From the NCBI GenBank assembly GCA_038321615.1, contig JBBQFC010000027.1, forward strand, positions 1 to 40,554: a stretch of DNA of 40,554 nucleotides, given 5' to 3'. This DNA comes from JBBQFC01 sp038321615. Its GTDB lineage: Bacteria; Bacteroidota; Bacteroidia; Flavobacteriales_D; Cryomorphaceae. Positions 29,949 through 39,352 of this stretch are shown here, one piece after another; the first letter of the stretch is position 1, and the number at the start of each line of letters is the position of its first letter. The translations under genes and the position numbers were made by a program. The notes under the pieces are model-generated. The model was not told the DNA's origin. It saw nothing but the letters and a program-made list of their open reading frames with translations, and made no database searches.

Positions 29949-30805
29949 TTAATTCACTCTTCCAAAATCACGCGATAAAACCGTTCGCAAATCTTCGGGT
30001 TTTCGGCCCGTTAGCTGCTCCACATTGTTGGTCTTTTCGGCTACTATTCCGCGTTTAATTAAGCCATAAACGGAAATCATGTAGTCTGCGATCATCGGTG
30101 GTGCTCCAGCATCAGCGAGAAACTGGCGATACGTCGCATCATATGGCTGCGGATAGACCACCTGTTTCGCCAAAACATCCGACAATACCTGGGCTGCATC
30201 AGAATAAGTCGAAGCTTCCGGTCCTGTGAGAATATGCGTTTCGTGGCTCCGCTTTTCATCGCGAAGCAAGGCTGCAATGGATGCGCCCACGTCTTTTGCA
30301 GAAACGAAAGGTGTGTGCCCATCTCCGGCGGGAACGAATGTTACTCACAGATCCACAATGTTTTCGAACTCATAATTCTTGAAGTTCTGCATGAAAAAAC
30401 CCGGTCGAACAACGCGCCAATCCAACTTACTCGCTTTCAATTTATCTTCCATCTGCTGATGAAATGGCAATTCGGGCATGGCTTCCATTCCATAGGCCGA
30501 AAGATAAACTACGCGTTTTGAACCTTGTGCGTTTAGATAATCTGCAAAAGGCGCGAGAAGATTGAAAAGATCGGGAACCATTGGCGGGCCCAATAGAAAA
30601 ACGCCATCGGCACTTTTCGCTAAATCGAAGTTTTCCGGATTCGCGAAATCAAAATCTACGACATGCACCCATTCACCAAAAGTTCTTTCGCCTTTTCGGG
30701 ATGGCGGCTCGCCGCTATTACCTTTTCGCCCGCAGCGAGCAATGCCCGAATGGTTTCACTTCCGACGGTGCCTGTGGCACCCGTTACAAAATATGTTGCC
30801 ACCAT
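29949..30805 (-). pseudogene. NmrA-like NAD(P)-binding reductase, broken
   Basis: Read from ATG at 30805, the protein starts MVATYFVTGATGTVGSETIR (Rossmann Gly motif) and VIAASRHPEKAK. The frame then fails and runs to TAG at 30656-30658. The neighbouring frame resumes with FGEWVHVVDFDFANPENFDLAK, so a one-base shift lies near 30685. It continues through GVFLLGPPMVPDLFNLLAPF, VVYLSAYGMEAMPELPFHQ and DWRVVRPGFFMQNF to an in-frame TGA at 30345-30347, then on with FVPAGDGHTPFVSAKDVGASIAALL to 29949. The whole matches NmrA-like/QorB-type quinone or NADPH-sensor reductases (about 285 residues). Two lesions make it a pseudogene, unless they are sequencing errors. The HxlR-like gene beside it is its likely regulator. 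Confidence 0.85.
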
Positions 30806-30843
30806 TTTTTTTGACGAAGATATCGGCATTAGTATTTTTGCGC

Positions 30844-30903
30844 AAGTAGATACGATTTAGTGGCATATCTACTTTAAGTATACTAATATTGATAATCAAT
30901 ATT
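30844..30903. promoter_or_regulatory. Operator-like palindromes between the reductase and HxlR-like genes
   Basis: AATATTGAT, A, ATCAATATT (30885-30903) is a perfect 9+1+9 inverted repeat. AAGTAGAT (30844-30851) and ATCTACTT (30867-30874) form a second, wider one, with AGTATACT (30878-30885 region) between the two. HxlR-family repressors bind such dyads in the gap between themselves and a divergent oxidoreductase gene. Confidence 0.6.
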
Positions 30904-30907
30904 TTAG

Positions 30908-31281
30908 ATTAAAAAAAAATCTGTTAATTGTGACATTACCGGTAAAACCATTGGTCGTTGTCCGGTTATGACCACCTTAGAAGTGATCGGCGGAAAGTGG
31001 AAACCCGGCATCCTTTGGGCTTTGGAGAATGGTGGAATCATGCGTTTTGGAGAGCTCAAACGGGCTTTACCTGGCATTACTCAAAAATGCTGACCCTTCA
31101 ATTGCGCGAATTGGAAGTGGATCATGTAATTTCAAGAAAAATATTTGCCGAAGTGCCGCCTCGGGTCGAGTATCAATTGGCTCCGTATGGATGCACCCTG
31201 ACTCCGGTTCTTAACGAAATGGCCAAATGGGGCATAGCTCATAAACCCGTCAAGCAAGAACCTACAGCTATAGCCGATTGA
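30908..31281 (+). pseudogene. HxlR-type winged-helix regulator, frameshifted
   Basis: Frame 2 gives SVNCDITGKTIGRCPVMTTL, EVIGGKWKPGILWALENGG and MRFGELKRALPGITQK, a textbook HxlR N-terminus with the redox Cys in CPV. It then hits TGA at 31091-31093. One extra A in the run at 31083-31087 restores frame 1: MLTLQLRELEVDHVISRKIFAEVPPRVEYQL, then LTPVLNEMAKWGIAH. The single-base loss is therefore in a homopolymer. No ATG or GTG precedes SVNCD after the in-frame TAG at 30905-30907; the first codon is ATT, so the start may be lost too, or translation begins at ATG 30968. HxlR proteins repress a divergent electrophile- or quinone-responsive gene, here the broken reductase. Confidence 0.85.
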
Positions 31282-31315
31282 AATTGATTTTTCAATTTTT
31301 GCTCGACGTGGGAAG

Positions 31316-32908
31316 TTACACCCAAATCACTTCATTACCCTGTATGTCCATGACCATATTGCCATAGAAATGAGCATTTTGGGAAAATTGGAAATTAAAT
31401 ACCTGCGTACCATTTAGGGCTATAAGTTTCGTGTGTTCTGAATTGCGAACCAAGTGGAAATTGGCAACCTGACCTAAACTGCGAAACACATCTAAGCTGG
31501 TGTGGAGGATTGAAGGCATCAAATCATCTTGTATTTCTAATATAAGGTTGTCTCTGGTTTCAATCAAGAATCTATTAGGCCAATCTCTGATGACTGGTCT
31601 AAACAGAGAATCAATTTCTACATAAGTTGTAGGCGGTAAAATTTTCTTCAAGCCTAAGGCTGAAATGCGACCTGGTATAGGCTCTGCTTTAAGTTGCTCT
31701 AAACTCTTGAGATCGAGCTTGATGATACGATTGCTCGTGATAATTGTCAATTCAGAATCGGAACGCACATGGTCGATTATGACTTCGTCGTTGTCACCTT
31801 CAATCTTGTAGATTTTTTCCCAGCCCAAATCTCCTGGTTTGTAAGCGGCGACGTAGGCCGAGCCGTCCGTAGAAATTTCTTCGCCAAGGGCATTTCGACC
31901 GTAGTACACTACATAAATCATCCCTTCATAGTCGAATATAGTTGCGAGTCCGTTCGTAACGTATTGGTAGGGCAAATTGATTTCACGTTTTACCGTTCCG
32001 TCACTTTTAAGGTGAGTCAGTTTATCAAAAGATACAAGGAAAATGTCGTCATTAGTTAGTAGATAATTATCCTGTAAATTCCCGATTTGGCGCTGGGCGT
32101 CGAGCGTGGAGAAATAATAAAAGGTGATGCCCGTCAAGCCGAAAGTAAACCCTGCTATTATATACCCATCTTGCCTATCGACATGTGTAGTCATGGACTC
32201 GTAATACCATCCTGTGCCGTCCGTTATGGAGATTCGATAAATACCCTGAGCCGAAATAAGCAGCGTCGTGTCGTTTATGAATCGAGCATCTTCGACATTT
32301 TCAATGTTTTTAGCTTTATATTCCGATAAAATTACCCCAGAATTCACATCTAAGCTTACAATTCGAATGCGATTTAAACCCCTTGTACAGATAATGAAGC
32401 TTTTGTTTGGGCTTAAACTCGCAGCGGGATAATGGCTTTGCCACATTGTTCGCCCAGTGCGACGATCTAAACGCGATATTTGGAACTGATTTCCAAGAAG
32501 CGGAATAGAGTCGGCCAGGAAAAATCGGTAGTTACTGAAATTAATAAACTTACTCCAAAGTGGCTTTCCTTCTTTGATGCTAATAGCCCACAGCCTGCCT
32601 CCGCCTTTAAACCGACCTTTCTTTGCTTTTCCGGTGATGAGATATACAACGTTGTTAATGGAATCTATTAGGCATTTCTCTACATCGTCAGAAGCAATAA
32701 TCCGAAAACTTTCACTAGTTGCATCGGAATCCCCAGTTTCAGATAGATTCAGCTTTTCAATTTGAAATTCGGCAGTTGGAACCTGAGATTGGCAGAAGAC
32801 AGGAAATGCAAGGAATAGCGCAAAAAAGAAATAGAAATTGAAAATCCGAATTTCGGTTCCCGCTTTCGAAATGAATTTCCGATCATTCGAAATTCTGGAT
32901 TTCAACAT
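31316..32908 (-). CDS. Exported beta-propeller-like protein, paralogue A
   Basis: This 530-residue protein has a hydrophobic signal segment after a long basic N-terminus (IFNFYFFFALFLAFPVFCQSQ, about 22-42). The mature part is made of repeated strand motifs of the PQQ/WD40-like kind: LWAISIKEGKPLWSKFINF, ISRLDRRTGRTMWQSHY, RIVSLDVNSGVILSEYKAKN and IIKLDLKSLEQL. Shared with its neighbour at 32930 are LLISAQGIYRI...DGTGW, a hydrophobic stretch (about 248-266), QDNYL at 279-283, and the C-terminal HFYGNMVMDIQGNEVIWV. Function is unknown. The start at 32908 is 21 bp after the stop of the paralogue; the two form one operon transcribed leftward. Confidence 0.85.
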   Translation of the reverse strand: MLKSRISNDRKFISKAGTEIRIFNFYFFFALFLAFPVFCQSQVPTAEFQIEKLNLSETGDSDATSESFRIIASDDVEKCLIDSINNVVYLITGKAKKGRFKGGGRLWAISIKEGKPLWSKFINFSNYRFFLADSIPLLGNQFQISRLDRRTGRTMWQSHYPAASLSPNKSFIICTRGLNRIRIVSLDVNSGVILSEYKAKNIENVEDARFINDTTLLISAQGIYRISITDGTGWYYESMTTHVDRQDGYIIAGFTFGLTGITFYYFSTLDAQRQIGNLQDNYLLTNDDIFLVSFDKLTHLKSDGTVKREINLPYQYVTNGLATIFDYEGMIYVVYYGRNALGEEISTDGSAYVAAYKPGDLGWEKIYKIEGDNDEVIIDHVRSDSELTIITSNRIIKLDLKSLEQLKAEPIPGRISALGLKKILPPTTYVEIDSLFRPVIRDWPNRFLIETRDNLILEIQDDLMPSILHTSLDVFRSLGQVANFHLVRNSEHTKLIALNGTQVFNFQFSQNAHFYGNMVMDIQGNEVIWV

Positions 32909-32929
32909 TAGTTTAAAGCCTTAATGTTT

Positions 32930-34534
32930 CTAATTGACAGTTTTTAACTCAACCCAAATCACTTCGTTATTTCGGATATCCAAGATCATATTCCCGTAGA
33001 ATTCTACCCTTTCGGAAAATTTGAAATCGAAAACTGACTCACTATTCGAGTCGATAAAATCTCTTTCGGAGTCATTTCCGATAAGGCGAAGCCCGACATG
33101 CTCATCTATGTTAGCGAAATATTTCTTTTTTGGAATTACGGCTACTATCGCAAGGTCTGTGTCGAATTCAATTTTCATTTTCGCCGTATTCTCAATAAAG
33201 ATATGCCCAGGCATAGCATCGGTAGTTTTGAGATAGCCATTTTCGGTCGGAATAAATCCGGGCGGAGTGACGATATCCTTTAATCCGATGTCGGTCATTT
33301 GTCTGCCGAATGATTTTTCTTTGATCACAGAAAGATCAGATAGCCGCAACTCCAACATTCGATTAGTGCAAGCGAAAGTTATGCTGGAATCAGTTAGTAG
33401 GTAGTCGTTTACGAAGTCTCTTTTCTCCTTCGATATTTCGTAAACTGTCTCCCAAGTGTAAGTGCCTGGAATGTGTTTAGCGACGAAGGCAGTTGAATAG
33501 ATTGCTATTCCGTCGGTCGAATATCCCTTTCCGGTGGCAGCCGCGTAAATGGCTCCGTTCTTTTCAAATAGTTTAGGATTACTTACCGAGTTAAATGGAT
33601 TATCCATTTCGAAGAGCACTGTACCGGTATGATCGAATTTATAAAACTTGTCGATTGCAATGAGATATACGTGGTTATCGAATATCAGATAATTGTCCTG
33701 CTTGCTACCTACAGAAACACCAGTGGGAAGTGGGACTATTATATATATACCACCGCTCAAAGCACTTAATAAGATTCCTGCTGCCAAAGCGCCACCAAGC
33801 CTAGCAGTGTTTACGGAAGCCGGATGCTGTGTATTAGATCCTGTTGTCGCTTTCCGTTTCCATCCTTTTCCATCGTCTAATGGAACATAGTAAATCCCAT
33901 TTGCAGAAATTAAGAGAACCGAGTCACCGTAAAAGGTGACTTTCTCTAAATCTCCAATTGCTCCGGTATCGTAAAACCATTTTTCACTCCCTGTTTTGAT
34001 TTCTACTTTTCTTACATCGCTTGCCATCTTGGCACCCGATGCCAAGGCATAATCGCCTGTTGGATCAATCGTATGAACATAAAAACTTTTTCGCCAGATT
34101 TCGTTCGGGCCATGGTGGTCGACTGCATAGCTAGAAGGGCCATCATTGCAAATCAGAATGCTATCGGCGAGAAATATTCCTCCAAGTGCCAAATTTATTG
34201 GCTTGCTCCAAAGTCCTTTATTGCTTTGTAGATCATGCGCTACTATGTATCCATCGTTTTTCGGTTTCTGCAAGGTACCCCTGTTTACCACCACATAAGC
34301 GATACCGTGGACACTATCGATTAAAACCTGCTCGATCGGATTTTCGGCAGTCATCTTAAAACCGTTGATTCCAGCAGCGTTACTTTGCTTCAAATCAATT
34401 GCTATGGGCTCTGCCCTGAGTTTAGGGAGCTCTTTCTGAGAATAGGCATCTATGGGCGCCGTGATGGTAAAAATTAAAAGCACTAAGTGCAGTAATAAAC
34501 AGAATGGTACTATTGGTTTTAACGCATATATCAT
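32930..34534 (-). CDS. Exported beta-propeller-like protein, paralogue B
   Basis: This 534-residue protein has signal peptide MIYALKPIVPFCLLLHLVLLIFTITAPIDAYSQ. It has propeller-like strands (YIVAHDLQSNKGLWSKPINL, YAVDHHGPNEIWRKSF, VRKVEIKTGSEKWFYDTG, FYKFDHTGTVLFEMD). In common with the downstream paralogue it has LIDSVHGIAYVVVN, FLADSI, SVLLISANGIYYVPLDDGKGW, an Ala/Gly-rich hydrophobic segment (about 245-270), QDNYL at 279-283 and a C-terminal EFYGNMILDIRNNEVIWV. The last five residues before VELKTVN match the other copy. No catalytic residues were recognised. It is first of the two genes. The 267-bp gap to the SusC gene start (34535-34801) holds the divergent promoters but no clear consensus element. 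Confidence 0.85.
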   Translation of the reverse strand: MIYALKPIVPFCLLLHLVLLIFTITAPIDAYSQKELPKLRAEPIAIDLKQSNAAGINGFKMTAENPIEQVLIDSVHGIAYVVVNRGTLQKPKNDGYIVAHDLQSNKGLWSKPINLALGGIFLADSILICNDGPSSYAVDHHGPNEIWRKSFYVHTIDPTGDYALASGAKMASDVRKVEIKTGSEKWFYDTGAIGDLEKVTFYGDSVLLISANGIYYVPLDDGKGWKRKATTGSNTQHPASVNTARLGGALAAGILLSALSGGIYIIVPLPTGVSVGSKQDNYLIFDNHVYLIAIDKFYKFDHTGTVLFEMDNPFNSVSNPKLFEKNGAIYAAATGKGYSTDGIAIYSTAFVAKHIPGTYTWETVYEISKEKRDFVNDYLLTDSSITFACTNRMLELRLSDLSVIKEKSFGRQMTDIGLKDIVTPPGFIPTENGYLKTTDAMPGHIFIENTAKMKIEFDTDLAIVAVIPKKKYFANIDEHVGLRLIGNDSERDFIDSNSESVFDFKFSERVEFYGNMILDIRNNEVIWVELKTVN

Positions 34535-34801
34535 ACTAGAAAATCTAAAAAATTCGACATTTATATTTGTTTATCTGGGCTATTCAACCCTTGGCTTTTT
34601 TCGGTATGCTCCTTTTTCATACAGGTGAGTCGCACTGTTTAGAAAGCAAATAATTCAAATAGTAACAGGGGTCATTCAAATTTTCGTTAAGATATCAGAT
34701 TTTCACATAATATCCATCAAGTGTGTCGATGCTACACCAAAACTATACCTTTAGACAAGATTAAGTTTACATTCGTAAGCATCTTATTAAAAGCCACCTC
34801 C

Positions 34802-37777
34802 ATGTTTAGAATCTTCATTATCCTTGCTTTCAGTGCTATAGCCACTTTTGGTTACAGCCAAAAAACCATCACGGGCTCCGTGCGTGATGCTAAGACGGGG
34901 GAGACGCTTCCGGGTGTGACTGTCTTTACGAAGCAATCTGGAAACGGTGTTAGCACCGATATGAATGGAAATTTCAGCCTTAGCATCACTTCCGGCGACG
35001 ATTCTTTATCGTTTTCGTATGTGGGCTATATCGCGCAATCTATTGCCACGGCTGGCAAGTCAAACATCGACGTTAAACTGTCGATAGACTCAAAAAGCTT
35101 GGGCGAAGTAGTGGTTACGGCTTATGGCACCCAGCGTAAAAGCGACCTCACCGGGGCTATCACTACGGTAAAAGCAGAAGATATACGGAAAGTTCCCGCT
35201 TCGAATCCGATGCAAGCCTTGCAAGGTAAGGTGGCCGGACTGCAAGTGGGGGCATCATCGGGCCAGCCGGGATCTAGTCCGGTGGTGCGGCTGCGCGGTG
35301 TTGGAACTTTCAATGATGCTTCCGTGCTCTATGTGGTGGATGGAGTTTTCACCGACAATATAAATTTTCTTTCTTCCAGCGATATAGAAACAATTACCGT
35401 TCTGAAAGATGCTTCTGCCACTGCGCTTTATGGGTCGCGCGGAGCAAACGGCGTAATCGTGGTTACTACCCGGCGTGGGTCTGCCAATGCCGATGGAAAA
35501 GCCCGCTTTCAGTTCGATGCAGAATACGGTATTCAGCGCCTTCAAAAGAAAATTGACTTGCTTTCGGGTCAGGAATTCGCTCAGGTTTTCAACGTTCTTT
35601 TCCCAGGTTCTTTCAATAATATCGCACGGGTACCCAACACCGATTGGCAAGATCTAATCTTCCGAGATTCGGCTCCCATTCAAACGTATAATTTCTCTCT
35701 CTCCGGTGCTACTGAGCGCAGTGAATATTATTTTGGAGTAGGCTATTTCAAACAAGAAGGGATCGTTGAGAAATCAGATTTTGAGCGGGTTACCCTTAAG
35801 CTCAACAATCAATACAACCTTACAAAAAATATTCGCACAGGAGTAAATCTTACCGCTACCCCGTCGCGTAGTGAAGGAGCTCCTAATGTAATAGCCAATG
35901 CTTATTGGGCTTGGCCGAGCGACGTACCATTCAATGCCGATGATTCTTTTGCTGAGGTGCGAGGTGGCGGCAATCCGCTAGCCACCATTGAATACACTAA
36001 TTTTGAAAATAATTCTTTGGTGAGTTTAGGAAATATGTTCGCAGAAGCTGATTTCCTAAAAGGCTTCACCTTCCGATCGAGTTTGGGATATGAAGTTGGA
36101 TTTTCGGAATCAACGTCCTTTACGCCGGTATTCTTTGTGAGTCCATTACAACAAAATGTGACTAGTGACTTGAATAAAACGCGCTCTCAAAACTTCAATT
36201 GGCTTTGGGAAAATACGCTCTCTTATAAAAAGCAAATTAAGAAGCATCGTTTCGACGCTTTAGCAGGTATCACGTCTCAGCAAAATCGAAGTGAATTTCT
36301 TGGGGCTTCTACCCAAAATTTAATTGATGAGAATCCCGATCTATGGTACATCGAAGCTGGCGATAATGAGTTTCTTACGGCATCAAACGGGGCGGCTATT
36401 ACAAGCATTGCGTCCTATTTGTTTCGGGTAAATTACAGTTTTGATAATCGCTATTTGTTTACGGCAAACTTCCGTCGGGATGGTTCTTCCAAGTTTGGAA
36501 TTAATAATCGATATGCCAATTTTGGGTCGGCAGCCGTCGGTTGGAATATTACCAATGAGCGCTTTATGGCTAGCACAGCCAATTGGCTTAATACGCTTAA
36601 ATTTCGTGGAAGCTACGGTGCCGTCGGCAATGAAAAAATAGGAGGGAACCAACAGTTCACACTGGTAAACAACCAGGAAAATGGTGTTTTTGGTCCAGAC
36701 GAAACTATCGCGACCGGTGCGAGCTATGGCGTTCTTGGAAATCCTGACCTAAGGTGGGAAACTACGGAACAATTTAATATTGGCTTCGACTTTGGACTTC
36801 TCGATAACCGGCTTACGGGAGAAGTTGATTATTACGTAAAAACTACCAGCGACATTCTGGTTGGTCTGCAATCTCCAGGACATGTTGGCAATGGCGCATT
36901 TGTCACCACCACTCGTAATGCAGCCGAAGTTCGCAACAGCGGATTGGAATTTACTGCCCTTTGGCGCGATGATTTCGACAATGGTATTAGCTACCAGGTA
37001 GGTGGAAATTTCGCAACCGTGCAGAACGAAGTAATAAAGATGGGACGCCTTACAGGAAATAATTCCTTCATAGCATCGGGTTCCCTTGGCAACGGTGATT
37101 TTGTGACCTACACGGAAGTTGGCGGGCCGATTGGAGCCTATTACGGTTTTAGAGTTGACGGCGTTTTTCAGGATGAAGCGGATTTGGCAACTTCGCCAGT
37201 GCTGGATGGACAACAAGTGGGCGATCTTAAATTTGTGGATGTGAATGATGACGGTATTATAACCGATGCTGACAAGACTATTATTGGTTCGTACATCCCA
37301 GACTTTATTTATGGTTTTAATCTAAATGTAGGTTATAAAGGAATCGCATTGGGACTCGATTTTTACGGTCAGTCGGGCAATGAAATATACAACGGTAAAA
37401 ATGCCGTTCGCCCGAATCAGAATAATTACGAAGCCCAGGTAAACAATTATTGGCGCGGTCCGGGTACCAGCGATTCGGAGCCAAGACCTACCTCGGGCGG
37501 GGTAAACTATCTGCCTTCCGATTACTTCGTTCAAGACGGATCATTTTTCCGACTGCGAACAGTAACATTAGCTTATGAGTTTCCCAAGCGTTGGATGGAA
37601 AAAGTCAAAGTTTACCGAGCTTCCGTTTACCTGCGTGGAACAAATGTCTTTACCATTTCGGAATACACCGGTTATACACCAGAAATCAACAGTGGAAATG
37701 TGCTAAGTTCTGGAATTGACTTAGGCGTTTACCCAGTTACATCGGTTTACGCATTGGGCTTTAATGTTACTTTTTAA
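34802..37777 (+). CDS. SusC/RagA-type TonB-linked outer-membrane protein
   Basis: The start is set at 34802 (MFRIFIILAFSAIATFGYSQ, signal peptide), giving 991 residues; the longer frame from 34721 lacks this. Domain order: carboxypeptidase-D-regulatory-like barrel extension (KTITGSVRDAKTGETLPGVT..., about 22-98), TonB-box-like EVVVTAYGTQ (102-111), plug domain with LQGKVAGLQV, VRLRGVGTF and VLKDASATALYGSRGANGVIVV (200-221), then the 22-strand barrel ending in YPVTSVYALGFNVTF. It imports a ligand across the outer membrane using TonB energy; the SusD-like partner starts 12 bp after its stop. There is no FecI/FecR-type pair here. The substrate cannot be predicted from these genes. Confidence 0.97.
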   Translation: MFRIFIILAFSAIATFGYSQKTITGSVRDAKTGETLPGVTVFTKQSGNGVSTDMNGNFSLSITSGDDSLSFSYVGYIAQSIATAGKSNIDVKLSIDSKSLGEVVVTAYGTQRKSDLTGAITTVKAEDIRKVPASNPMQALQGKVAGLQVGASSGQPGSSPVVRLRGVGTFNDASVLYVVDGVFTDNINFLSSSDIETITVLKDASATALYGSRGANGVIVVTTRRGSANADGKARFQFDAEYGIQRLQKKIDLLSGQEFAQVFNVLFPGSFNNIARVPNTDWQDLIFRDSAPIQTYNFSLSGATERSEYYFGVGYFKQEGIVEKSDFERVTLKLNNQYNLTKNIRTGVNLTATPSRSEGAPNVIANAYWAWPSDVPFNADDSFAEVRGGGNPLATIEYTNFENNSLVSLGNMFAEADFLKGFTFRSSLGYEVGFSESTSFTPVFFVSPLQQNVTSDLNKTRSQNFNWLWENTLSYKKQIKKHRFDALAGITSQQNRSEFLGASTQNLIDENPDLWYIEAGDNEFLTASNGAAITSIASYLFRVNYSFDNRYLFTANFRRDGSSKFGINNRYANFGSAAVGWNITNERFMASTANWLNTLKFRGSYGAVGNEKIGGNQQFTLVNNQENGVFGPDETIATGASYGVLGNPDLRWETTEQFNIGFDFGLLDNRLTGEVDYYVKTTSDILVGLQSPGHVGNGAFVTTTRNAAEVRNSGLEFTALWRDDFDNGISYQVGGNFATVQNEVIKMGRLTGNNSFIASGSLGNGDFVTYTEVGGPIGAYYGFRVDGVFQDEADLATSPVLDGQQVGDLKFVDVNDDGIITDADKTIIGSYIPDFIYGFNLNVGYKGIALGLDFYGQSGNEIYNGKNAVRPNQNNYEAQVNNYWRGPGTSDSEPRPTSGGVNYLPSDYFVQDGSFFRLRTVTLAYEFPKRWMEKVKVYRASVYLRGTNVFTISEYTGYTPEINSGNVLSSGIDLGVYPVTSVYALGFNVTF

Positions 37778-37789
37778 CTTATCACCACT

Positions 37790-39277
37790 ATGAAATTTCA
37801 ATTTTCTATACCCACAATATTTAACTGCACAACTTTGCTGGTAATCAGTATCGCGCTGCTAACTGCTTGTTCCGACGATTTCCTGGATAACCCGCCTCAA
37901 GGCTTCCTCACAGATAGCCAGTTTCCCGAAAGTGCCGAAGATGCGCAGCGAGCCGTTAACGCCATGTATTCCGATCTGAGGGTTTGGCAGATTTACTACG
38001 GAGGGTATCCTATAGTGGACATAATGAGCGACGACGCCCACAAAGGAAGTAATCCCGGCGACGGTGCAAATATGACGTTGTTCGAGAATTACACGTTTGG
38101 AGCAAATATAGGAGACCTTGCATCTTGGTATGCAGCTACATATGAAGCCATCAAATCGGCACATGTTGTTATTGACCAGGTGCCAGCCATACAAATGGAC
38201 GAGGCTACAAAGACGCGACATATTGCCCAAGCACGCTTTCTGCGTGCGCTCCACTATTTTCAATTGGTGCGCAGCTTTGGAGATCTTCCAAAAGTTACTG
38301 CCCTAAACCCCGACGCAAATTTAGCGCGATCGCCAAAGTCCGAAATTTACAACGAGATCATCATTCCTGATCTTATCTTCGCCCGCGATAAGCTTCCCGC
38401 AAAGAATGAATGGCCGGGAGCCGATCTTGGCAGAGCCACCAAGCACGCAGCTCAAGCCCTTTTGGCGAAAGCGTATCTCTACACCAACCAAAATCAACTA
38501 GCTGCCGATGAAGCTATGGGTGTAATAGGTTCAGGTCTTTACGATTTGGAGCCTGATTTCTCAAATGCTTTCCTGCCGATCGGTCAATTTGGGATCGAAT
38601 CACTTTTTGAAGTAGGTGCATTGCCTTTCGGCGCAGGCGCTACCGGGGGCAATCAATTTGCCAATACGCAATCGGTGCGTGGAAGTCCAAATAGAGGCTG
38701 GGGATTTAGCCGCCCTACACTCGACCTTATCAATTCATTCGAAGAGGACGATCCTCGCATGGAAGCAACCGTAATTTTTCTCGGAGAAGTGATCGATGAC
38801 GTTCTAATTGAAGGTGATGGCAATACGCCCGACGAAATTTTGGATGCCAATGGAAACGTAATCCAAATTGAGACCTACAATCAAAAAGTTTGGGTACCTG
38901 GCACCACTACTGAAGAGCCATTTGGCTATAACGTTAAAGAATTACGATACGCCGAAGTGTTGCTAATTGCAGCCGAAGCGCTCAATGAAGTGGGAAGTTC
39001 AGGTATGGCTTTGATGGAGCTAAATAAAATCCGGACTCGCGCCGGGCTTGATGATATCACGGAAATGGATCAGTCGGCCCTGCGCGCGATTATTTTGAAT
39101 GAGCGCCGCCACGAGATGGCTCTGGAACAAGAACGATATTTCGATTTGGTACGCACGGGGAATGCACCAGAAGTTTTAGGGCCTCTGGGCTTTGTAGAAG
39201 GGAAACATGAAAATTTCCCGATGCCATCATCCGAACTTCTTTTGAATTCCAGTTTAACCCAAAATTCGGGGTGGTAA
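37790..39277 (+). CDS. SusD/RagB-type surface lipoprotein
   Basis: This 495-residue protein has a lipoprotein signal ending LLTAC, with CSDD after the Cys. That acidic stretch resembles the lipoprotein export signal for surface display in Bacteroidota. The body has the SusD TPR-like pattern: RAVNAMYSDLRVWQIYYGG, YEAIKSAHVVIDQV, KTRHIAQARFLRALHYFQLVRSFGDLPKVT, AAQALLAKAYLYTNQNQLAADEAM and the C-terminal RYAEVLLIAAEALNEVG, ERRHEMALEQERYFDLVRTG. It caps the SusC barrel and captures the ligand. The gene lies 12 bp after SusC; the next lipoprotein gene starts 75 bp after its stop. Confidence 0.96.
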   Translation: MKFQFSIPTIFNCTTLLVISIALLTACSDDFLDNPPQGFLTDSQFPESAEDAQRAVNAMYSDLRVWQIYYGGYPIVDIMSDDAHKGSNPGDGANMTLFENYTFGANIGDLASWYAATYEAIKSAHVVIDQVPAIQMDEATKTRHIAQARFLRALHYFQLVRSFGDLPKVTALNPDANLARSPKSEIYNEIIIPDLIFARDKLPAKNEWPGADLGRATKHAAQALLAKAYLYTNQNQLAADEAMGVIGSGLYDLEPDFSNAFLPIGQFGIESLFEVGALPFGAGATGGNQFANTQSVRGSPNRGWGFSRPTLDLINSFEEDDPRMEATVIFLGEVIDDVLIEGDGNTPDEILDANGNVIQIETYNQKVWVPGTTTEEPFGYNVKELRYAEVLLIAAEALNEVGSSGMALMELNKIRTRAGLDDITEMDQSALRAIILNERRHEMALEQERYFDLVRTGNAPEVLGPLGFVEGKHENFPMPSSELLLNSSLTQNSGW

Positions 39278-39352
39278 ACTTTTTGTTTAACGTAAATTTT
39301 CTCTAAACTGTGTTAACTTTACACAAACAAATCATTAAACCTACAAATCTTT

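Noticed and set aside
30345..30347. TGA as selenocysteine or programmed readthrough in the reductase
   Set aside because: There is no SECIS-like hairpin after it, the family has no Sec member known to me, and an independent frameshift nearby argues for decay.
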